A stretch of 10,693 nucleotides of DNA from Phycisphaeraceae bacterium (GTDB taxonomy: Bacteria; Planctomycetota; Phycisphaerae; Phycisphaerales; UBA1924). Below are positions 6,147 through 10,693 of this stretch, piece by piece. The stretch is from the NCBI GenBank assembly GCA_009827205.1, contig WUAK01000075.1, positions 1-10,693 on the forward strand. Reading direction: 5' to 3'. The position numbers were made by a program, and so were the translations under genes. The notes under the pieces were generated by a model. The model was not told the DNA's origin. It ran no database searches and saw nothing but the letters and a program-made list of their open reading frames with translations. Every line of letters starts with the position of its first letter. The stretch's first letter is position 1.

Positions 6147-9100
6147 TCAGGAAGCCCGGGCCCGTTTCTCCTCGGCCTCGTCCTCGATCTCGTATTCCTC
6201 CTCATCAACCTCTGAGGGATCGATCTCGTTGCCGTCCTCGTCTACGAGCACGTACTCGTATTCGTCCTCTTCCTCTGCTTCCTCGTCCTCTTCGTACTCG
6301 TCTTCAGCCTCGGCGTCCTCGTCTTCGTCTTCCTCGTACTCGTCTTCGGGCTCATCGTCCTCTTCGCCCACGAGCTCGGCTTCTTCGTCGTCTTCCGCTT
6401 CGACCTCTTCGTCTTCGTACTCCTCGTCCTCGGCCTCGAGTTCCTCGTCGGTCTCGAACGGAGCCTCCTCTTCTTCCTCTTCGGCCTCAACGACGGATGA
6501 CTTGGTTTCCACGATCGGAGCCGTTTCCACCTCTGCTTCCTTGGACTGGCCGGTCACGCCCTGGACTGCTTGGTAGTTCGCCTTCGCCTGTTCCTGATCC
6601 ATCGCGTACTCGTCGTCGGAGCGCATGTCACCGTCGGCTTCGCGCGCCGCCTTCTCGTTGAAGGCCTTCATCGCCTCCCATTCCTCGAGCGTGATGGCCA
6701 CCTCGCGTGCAACCGAGCCCTTGTGCTCGCCGATGATCCCGGCGATTCCCATGAGATCGATGAGCCTGCTCGCGCGCGTGTACCCGATCGCGAGTCGGCG
6801 CTGAAGCAGCGATACCGAGCCACGCTTGGTTTCCAGGACGATCTCGACGGCGCGATCGAACAGCGGATCCTCTTGCGCCGCCTCGAGCGAAGCGCTGGAG
6901 TTGTTCTCGCTCATCTCGAGACGCTGTTCGTCCGGGTCGCCAGACTTGAGCTGCATCAGCTGACGCTCGTACGTCGGTCCTGCGATGTCGCGCATGAAGC
7001 GGACGACGTGGCGGATCTCCGAATCCTCAACGAGCGTGCCCTGTGCGCGGTGCAGCTTGTGGCTCCGCGGGCTCAGGATCAGCATGTCGCCCTGACCGAG
7101 CAGCAGCTCGCCGCCCTTCTGGTCGAGCACGATCCGCGAGTCCATGCCGGACGCAACCTTGAACGCGATCCTGCAGGGCATGTTCGACTTGATCAGACCC
7201 GTCACGACGTTCGCCTGCGGGCGCTGCGTTGCAAGAATCAGATGGATGCCGACCGCACGCGCCTTCTGCGCGATGCGGATGATCGAGCCCTCGACCTCCT
7301 TGTTGGTCATCATGAGATCCGCGAGCTCGTCGATGATGAACACCATGTAGGGCATCTGTCGCGGCACGCGCGCCTGCTGCTCCTCGGTCTGAGCACCGAG
7401 CCTCTCGCACAGCTCCTCGAACTCCAGAGAGTTGTACGAGCTGATGTCCCGGCAGCCTGCCTCGGCGAGCAGCTCGTACCGCTCGTCCATCTTCTTGACT
7501 GCCCACTCCAGGATCGCCGCGGCTCGGTTCATCTCCGTCACAACCGGGCACATCAGGTGCGGGATGTCCTTGAACTGACTCATCTCGACCATCTTCGGAT
7601 CGACCAGCACGAGCTTGAGCTCGTTGGGCTTCTTCGTGTAGAGGAAGCTCATGATGATCGTGTTCATGCACACCGACTTGCCAGAGCCCGTGGTGCCCGC
7701 GATGAGCATGTGGGGCATCTTGGTCAGATCCTCGATGAGTGGGTCGCCCGCCGAGTCCTTGCCGAGGAACATGGGCAGCTTCATCTTGGCGAACTTCTCG
7801 CGCTTGGACATCAGCTCGCGGAGACGTACGCGTTCCTTGGTCGGGTTGGGCACCTCGACGCCGACCGTGTCGCGACCGACCTGGTTCGACACGATGCGGA
7901 TGTTGACCGCCTTGAGCGAACGAGCAAGGTCGCTCGAGATGCTCGTCAGCTTGCTGACCTTCGTTCCTGGCGCAAGCTTGATGTCGAAGAGCGTGATGAC
8001 CGGGCCAGACTCGATACCAACGACCTCGCCCGCGATGCGGTACTCGCGAAGCGCGCTCTCAAGCGCCTCGGCCTGCTCGCGAACGAGCGTTTCGAGCGTG
8101 TCACTGAAGTCGTCGTCCGGCTCTTCCAGCAGATCGAGGCCCGGGAACTTGTACCCCTCGAGCTCTGCGTAATTCTGCAGATCCGAGAGGTCGTCATCGG
8201 TCGCCATCTCTCTGTTGGCACCAGCGAAACGCAGCGGCAGTTTGGCAACTTTGTCGCGGATCGAATCCTCTGTGAACACCTGCGGAGCGCCGGCGAGATC
8301 CTCGTCGTCCTCGTCTTCTTCTTCGTCCTCGTACTCGCCCTCGGCCTCGTAGTCCTCGTACTCGTCCTCGTCGTACGCGGCGTCCTCGTCCTCATCGACC
8401 GTTTCCACAGCCTCGATGTGCTCGTCGTCGGCTTCGATGACCCTGACGGACTTCTCCTTCTTCTTGCGCGCCGCAACCAACCTCTTCCGCTCGGCCTCGG
8501 TGAACTCTTGCTCTTCGACATCGTCGAGATCGGTTGCGCGCGTCACGGGCACACGCACGCGTTCGTAGGCACCACCCAAGAGGCGCCTGATCAGATCGCC
8601 GGCGACGGTGCCCTTCTCGGCGACGTAGCCCATGTGAGCAGCGGCCCAGACCGGAGCAGCGACGAGCCAGCGGTCCAGTGCGACGACCAGACCGAGCAGG
8701 ATGGTGAGCATGAGCGCAAGCGCCGTGCCGAGCCCGCCGAAACGCAGGGCGAGTTCATGCGAGAGCGTGAGCCCGACCGTGCCACCGGGTAAGCCCGGGA
8801 TCGGGCCGGACGACTTGAGCACGTGCCCCTGCACACCGGCGATGCCCGCAGCTGCGATCGCGACGCCCGCTGCTCGCATCATGGGATGCGAGACGTTTCT
8901 CTTCGTGAGCGAGATCCCCGCGAGCAGTCCGAGGCCCAGTAGCCCGGGCCAGACCGCCAGGCCGTACGTGCGGTAGCCCGCCCACGCGATGTACGCGCCG
9001 ACGGAGCCGCACCAGTTCTTCGGCGGGTTGTTGGTCGGCCAGACCGAGTGCGAGGGTGCGTCGGCTGGGTCGTAGCTGATGAGGCTGACCGCCGTGAAGA

Positions 9101-9215
9101 CAAGCACGATGCAGGCGATCACCATCCCCGCGTGCCACCACGCTGAGATCTCGGGCAACTCGCTTGCCTGGCTCGATTTGCGTCGGGTTGTACCGGTCTT
9201 CTTTTGAGTTCCCAT
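6147..9215 (-). CDS. ftsK: DNA translocase FtsK with acidic C-terminal extension
   Basis: A 1022-residue FtsK/SpoIIIE protein, the septal ATP-driven pump that clears chromosome ends and, in the E. coli case, activates XerCD at dif. Four hydrophobic segments fall near 29-47, 84-102, 113-130 and 159-181. A basic then strongly acidic linker covers 242-310. The alpha/beta motor follows from about 320, with Walker A GTTGSGKS (507-514), Walker B MVFIIDE (624-630) and LATQRPQANVVTGLIKSN (661-678). The winged-helix gamma domain that reads orienting DNA sequences is at about 783-850 (KRGSVSLLQRRLAIGYTRAS). In most relatives the protein ends soon after gamma; here about 170 more residues follow, including a run at 909-1016 in which 73 of 108 residues are Asp or Glu and none is Lys or Arg. 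The final residues are basic (KRARAS). No strong Shine-Dalgarno precedes the ATG at 9215. It is transcribed divergently from the methyltransferase gene and followed by a hairpin terminator. Confidence 0.96.
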   Translation of the reverse strand: MGTQKKTGTTRRKSSQASELPEISAWWHAGMVIACIVLVFTAVSLISYDPADAPSHSVWPTNNPPKNWCGSVGAYIAWAGYRTYGLAVWPGLLGLGLLAGISLTKRNVSHPMMRAAGVAIAAAGIAGVQGHVLKSSGPIPGLPGGTVGLTLSHELALRFGGLGTALALMLTILLGLVVALDRWLVAAPVWAAAHMGYVAEKGTVAGDLIRRLLGGAYERVRVPVTRATDLDDVEEQEFTEAERKRLVAARKKKEKSVRVIEADDEHIEAVETVDEDEDAAYDEDEYEDYEAEGEYEDEEEDEDDEDLAGAPQVFTEDSIRDKVAKLPLRFAGANREMATDDDLSDLQNYAELEGYKFPGLDLLEEPDDDFSDTLETLVREQAEALESALREYRIAGEVVGIESGPVITLFDIKLAPGTKVSKLTSISSDLARSLKAVNIRIVSNQVGRDTVGVEVPNPTKERVRLRELMSKREKFAKMKLPMFLGKDSAGDPLIEDLTKMPHMLIAGTTGSGKSVCMNTIIMSFLYTKKPNELKLVLVDPKMVEMSQFKDIPHLMCPVVTEMNRAAAILEWAVKKMDERYELLAEAGCRDISSYNSLEFEELCERLGAQTEEQQARVPRQMPYMVFIIDELADLMMTNKEVEGSIIRIAQKARAVGIHLILATQRPQANVVTGLIKSNMPCRIAFKVASGMDSRIVLDQKGGELLLGQGDMLILSPRSHKLHRAQGTLVEDSEIRHVVRFMRDIAGPTYERQLMQLKSGDPDEQRLEMSENNSSASLEAAQEDPLFDRAVEIVLETKRGSVSLLQRRLAIGYTRASRLIDLMGIAGIIGEHKGSVAREVAITLEEWEAMKAFNEKAAREADGDMRSDDEYAMDQEQAKANYQAVQGVTGQSKEAEVETAPIVETKSSVVEAEEEEEEAPFETDEELEAEDEEYEDEEVEAEDDEEAELVGEEDDEPEDEYEEDEDEDAEAEDEYEEDEEAEEEDEYEYVLVDEDGNEIDPSEVDEEEYEIEDEAEEKRARAS
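6168..6491 (-). repeat. Low-complexity coding tract for the acidic FtsK tail
   Basis: This part of ftsK (residues 909-1016) is built almost only from GAG, GAA, GAC and GAT codons, so the plus strand is a long C/T-rich tract. It contains imperfect internal repeats; for example TCGTACTCGTCTTC occurs exactly at 6292-6305 and again at 6334-6347. Such tracts tend to change length between strains by slippage or unequal recombination. Confidence 0.7.
8286..8435 (-). repeat. Low-complexity acidic linker tract in ftsK
   Basis: Codons 261-310 of ftsK, with 31 of 50 residues Asp or Glu, following a basic patch (AERKRLVAARKKKEK, 241-255). It sits between the membrane domain and the motor, where the linker of FtsK proteins is usually variable in length and composition. 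Confidence 0.65.
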
Positions 9216-9300
9216 CGGATGGGCTATCGGCGAACCGCGGCTTGAGGGATTCAGGAATGAGCCCCCGTCTACGCTGGTTCAGCCCATACGGAGATTCAAC
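9216..9300. promoter_or_regulatory. Divergent intergenic region between ftsK and the methyltransferase
   Basis: These 85 bases must hold the promoters of both genes. No clear -35/-10 pair is seen on either strand. ATGGGCT (9219-9225) and AGCCCAT (9281-9287) form a seven-base inverted repeat near the two ends. CCCAT-CGG-ATGGG (9211-9223) is a smaller dyad over the ftsK start codon. The only firm signal is the GGAG (9290-9293) of the methyltransferase. Confidence 0.4.
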
Positions 9301-9960
9301 ATGGACAAAGCACTCGTCTCAGCCGTGGACGGCTACATTGAATCACTCTTCCTTGAGAGCGATGAAACGCTCGAACGCACCCTCCGCACAAGCGACGAGG
9401 CGGGCCTGCCCGAGATCCAGATATCACCCGCTCAGGGCAAGCTGCTCTACCTGCTTGCCAAGCTCGTGGGGGCCAGGCGGATCCTGGAGATCGGGACGCT
9501 CGGGGGGTATTCAACGATCTGGCTAGCCCGAGCATTGCCCGAAGTGGGTGAGCTTGTGACGCTCGAATACGAGCAGCTGCACGCGGATGTCGCTCGTTCT
9601 AATCTGGAGCACGCTGGCCTTGGTGATCGTGCACAAATCATTGTCGGTGCAGCGCTTGAGACGCTTCCGGGTTTGGAAGCAGGCGATCCCTTCGATCTCG
9701 TGTTCATCGATGCGGACAAGGAGAACTACGCCGGGTACCTCGAATGGGCGATCAAGCTCACGCAGCCGGGCGGGCTGATCCTCGCTGACAACGTCGTCCG
9801 CGAGGGCGAGGTCATCGACGCCGAGAGCGACGACTCCTTTGTGCGGGGCGTTCGCGAGTTCAACGATTTGCTCGCGGCTGACCCTCGTGCTGAGTCGGTG
9901 ATCGTCCAAGTCGTCGGTGGAAAGGGTTACGACGGCATAGCGATCGCAAGGCGTGTCTGA
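9301..9960 (+). CDS. SAM-dependent O-methyltransferase (caffeoyl-CoA OMT-like, class I)
   Basis: A complete 219-residue methyltransferase of the bacterial O-methyltransferase family related to catechol and caffeoyl-CoA O-methyltransferases. The SAM-binding motif I is ILEIGTLGGYS (61-71), with Glu89 as the acidic residue after the second strand (LVTLEYE) binding the ribose. The metal-binding set is visible as FIDADKENY (135-143) and LADNVV (161-166): Asp137, Asp163 and Asn164 would hold a divalent cation and the catechol-type substrate. The N-terminal helical segment with QISPAQGKLLYLLAKL (39-54) is also typical. The substrate cannot be read from sequence; relatives methylate small vicinal diols. 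The start is supported by GGAG (9290-9293) seven bases upstream of the ATG. It is divergent from ftsK and 136 bases upstream of comM. No convincing terminator follows. Confidence 0.93.
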   Translation: MDKALVSAVDGYIESLFLESDETLERTLRTSDEAGLPEIQISPAQGKLLYLLAKLVGARRILEIGTLGGYSTIWLARALPEVGELVTLEYEQLHADVARSNLEHAGLGDRAQIIVGAALETLPGLEAGDPFDLVFIDADKENYAGYLEWAIKLTQPGGLILADNVVREGEVIDAESDDSFVRGVREFNDLLAADPRAESVIVQVVGGKGYDGIAIARRV

Positions 9961-10036
9961 GACGTGCACAAAGCTATCTGCACATAAGTCATTGTTAAAA
10001 ATGGCTTTGCGGCGATCGCATCTCGACTTTCCACAA

Positions 10037-10053
10037 TGATCGGTATTCGATCA
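10037..10053. repeat. Small inverted repeat upstream of comM
   Basis: TGATCG and CGATCA separated by GTATT form a perfect six-base dyad in the 136-base gap between the methyltransferase and comM, just ahead of the putative comM -35. It could be an operator or a weak terminator for the methyltransferase (a T-rich stretch starts at 10061). The rest of the gap holds nothing I recognise. Confidence 0.3.
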
Positions 10054-10061
10054 CCGTACGT

Positions 10062-10090
10062 TTGGTTTTTGATAGATCGGCAAGTACGCT
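10062..10090 (+). promoter_or_regulatory. Possible promoter for comM (leaderless arrangement)
   Basis: TTGGTT (10062-10067) as a -35-like box, a 17-base spacer, and TACGCT (10085-10090) as a -10-like box ending six bases before the ATG at 10097. With usual spacing, transcription would start at or next to the start codon, which would explain the lack of a Shine-Dalgarno. Matches to consensus are partial (three of six in each box). Confidence 0.35.
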
Positions 10091-10096
10091 GTTGGG

Positions 10097-10693
10097 ATGC
10101 TCGCCCGCGTCCAATCAGCGCTGCTCCAGGGCATCGATGCCCTCGGATGTGAAGTCGAAGTGGATCTCGACGAGGTCGGCCTCGAAAAGCAGACCGTGGT
10201 GGGGCTGCCCGACGCCGCGGTTCGTGAATCGATCCAGCGCGTGACCGCCGCGGTGACCAACGGCGGGTACCCGTTCCCGAAGGGCAAGCTGCTCGTCAAT
10301 CTCGCGCCCGCGGATCTTCGCAAGGAAGGGCCTGTGTATGACCTGCCCATCGCGGTGGGGTTGCTCGTCGGGCAGGGGCTTGTTGCGGGGGGCGGCGGGG
10401 GGCTCGATCACCGCAAGTACCTCTTCGCTGGCGAACTCGCGCTCGACGGCAGGCTCCGCCCAATCAAAGGTGCGATCGCGCTGGCCACACTCGCTGCCGA
10501 GAGAGGACTCGAGGGCGTCGTCTTGCCGGCAGAGAACGGCATCGAGGCGGCGGTAGCTTCCAACCTGCCCGGGCAAAAACCTCTTGAGATCTACGGGGTC
10601 CGCTCGCTCAGCGAAGTCGTTGGTTTGATGACGGGTCACCTCGAGCGCGAACCTCTGCCGCCGACTGATGTCGCGGGGTTGATCAGATCGGAG
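10097..10693 (+). CDS. comM: ComM/YifB family Mg-chelatase-like AAA+ ATPase, N-terminal part
   Basis: 199 codons are seen and the gene is cut by the right edge before the ATPase Walker A motif. The visible part is the N-terminal ChlI-like domain of the YifB/ComM family (about 500 residues when complete): VVGLPDAAVRESIQRV (34-49), NLAPADLRKEGP (68-79), YDLPIAVGLL (81-90) and LFAGELALDGRLRP (109-122). In naturally competent bacteria ComM is a hexameric helicase that drives branch migration of incoming single-stranded DNA; in other bacteria the role is unclear. A Gly-rich patch (VAGGGGGLDH, 96-105) sits in a variable loop. No Shine-Dalgarno precedes the ATG, but a -35/-10-like pair ends six bases upstream. 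No competence gene lies nearby in the window. Confidence 0.92.
   Translation, partial: MLARVQSALLQGIDALGCEVEVDLDEVGLEKQTVVGLPDAAVRESIQRVTAAVTNGGYPFPKGKLLVNLAPADLRKEGPVYDLPIAVGLLVGQGLVAGGGGGLDHRKYLFAGELALDGRLRPIKGAIALATLAAERGLEGVVLPAENGIEAAVASNLPGQKPLEIYGVRSLSEVVGLMTGHLEREPLPPTDVAGLIRSE

Noticed and set aside
5959..6576. Plus-strand open frame coding a serine-rich protein of about 205 residues
   Set aside because: It is the antisense shadow of the acidic FtsK tail: GAG/GAA/GAC codons read backwards give Ser codons. Its serine run stops where the acidic tract stops, and it has no start signals of its own.
6570..8792. Plus-strand open frame of 740 codons opposite ftsK
   Set aside because: The minus strand encodes unmistakable FtsK motifs across the same span; the opposite frame is Arg/Leu/His-rich and typical of GC-driven antisense frames.
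9965..9984. GTGCA-N10-TGCAC hairpin just after the methyltransferase stop as a terminator
   Set aside because: Five-base stem, ten-base loop, and no T run directly after it; too weak to call.
10370..10377. GGGCAGGG, a match to the E. coli FtsK orienting sequence GGGNAGGG, near ftsK
   Set aside because: A single copy inside a coding sequence in GC-rich DNA, and the orienting motif of this lineage is unknown.
5684..10479. Five copies of the palindrome GCGATCGC (5684, 8854, 9940, 10012, 10472), similar to the cyanobacterial HIP1 element
   Set aside because: Four of the five lie in genes, where common Ala-Ile-Ala type codon runs or their antisense produce them; five copies in one window is not enough to claim a genome-wide element without a count over the genome.

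Overview
The window is high-GC bacterial DNA with ordinary chromosomal housekeeping content and no sign of a phage, transposon, CRISPR array, tRNA or rRNA. The set of genes (a four-domain S1-type ribosomal protein, FolP, a large FtsK, a ComM/YifB ATPase) and the use of long acidic low-complexity segments would fit a Planctomycetota bacterium, perhaps Phycisphaerae. That placement is inference from style and gene content, not from a marker I could align.

Layout. Six genes run on the minus strand from about 9.2 kb down to 1, in transcription order: ftsK (9215 to 6147), a secreted methionine-rich protein of unknown function (5853 to 4111), folP (4022 to 3147), a thioredoxin (3006 to 2659), a Gfo/Idh/MocA oxidoreductase (2572 to 1472), and an S1-domain ribosomal protein that runs off the left edge (1366 to 1). 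Two strong hairpin terminators separate ftsK from the secreted protein gene and the secreted protein gene from folP. From folP onward the gaps are 86 to 140 bases with no convincing terminator, so folP, trx, the oxidoreductase and S1 could be partly co-transcribed. Two genes run on the plus strand: a SAM-dependent O-methyltransferase (9301 to 9960), divergent from ftsK across 85 bases, and the N-terminal part of comM/yifB (10097 to the right edge).

The genes do not form one pathway. They cover translation (S1), folate synthesis (FolP), redox (thioredoxin), sugar-nucleotide-type oxidoreduction, chromosome segregation (FtsK), methylation, and DNA uptake/recombination (ComM). I see no new defence or biosynthetic system. 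The points most worth a second look are the roughly 110-residue, 68% acidic extension that FtsK carries beyond its DNA-reading gamma domain, plus a second acidic stretch in its linker; the cysteine-free, methionine-rich secreted protein; a terminator only 27 bases ahead of a folP start that has no Shine-Dalgarno but a TAnnnT box six bases upstream, a pattern repeated at comM; and an atypical thioredoxin active-site neighbourhood.
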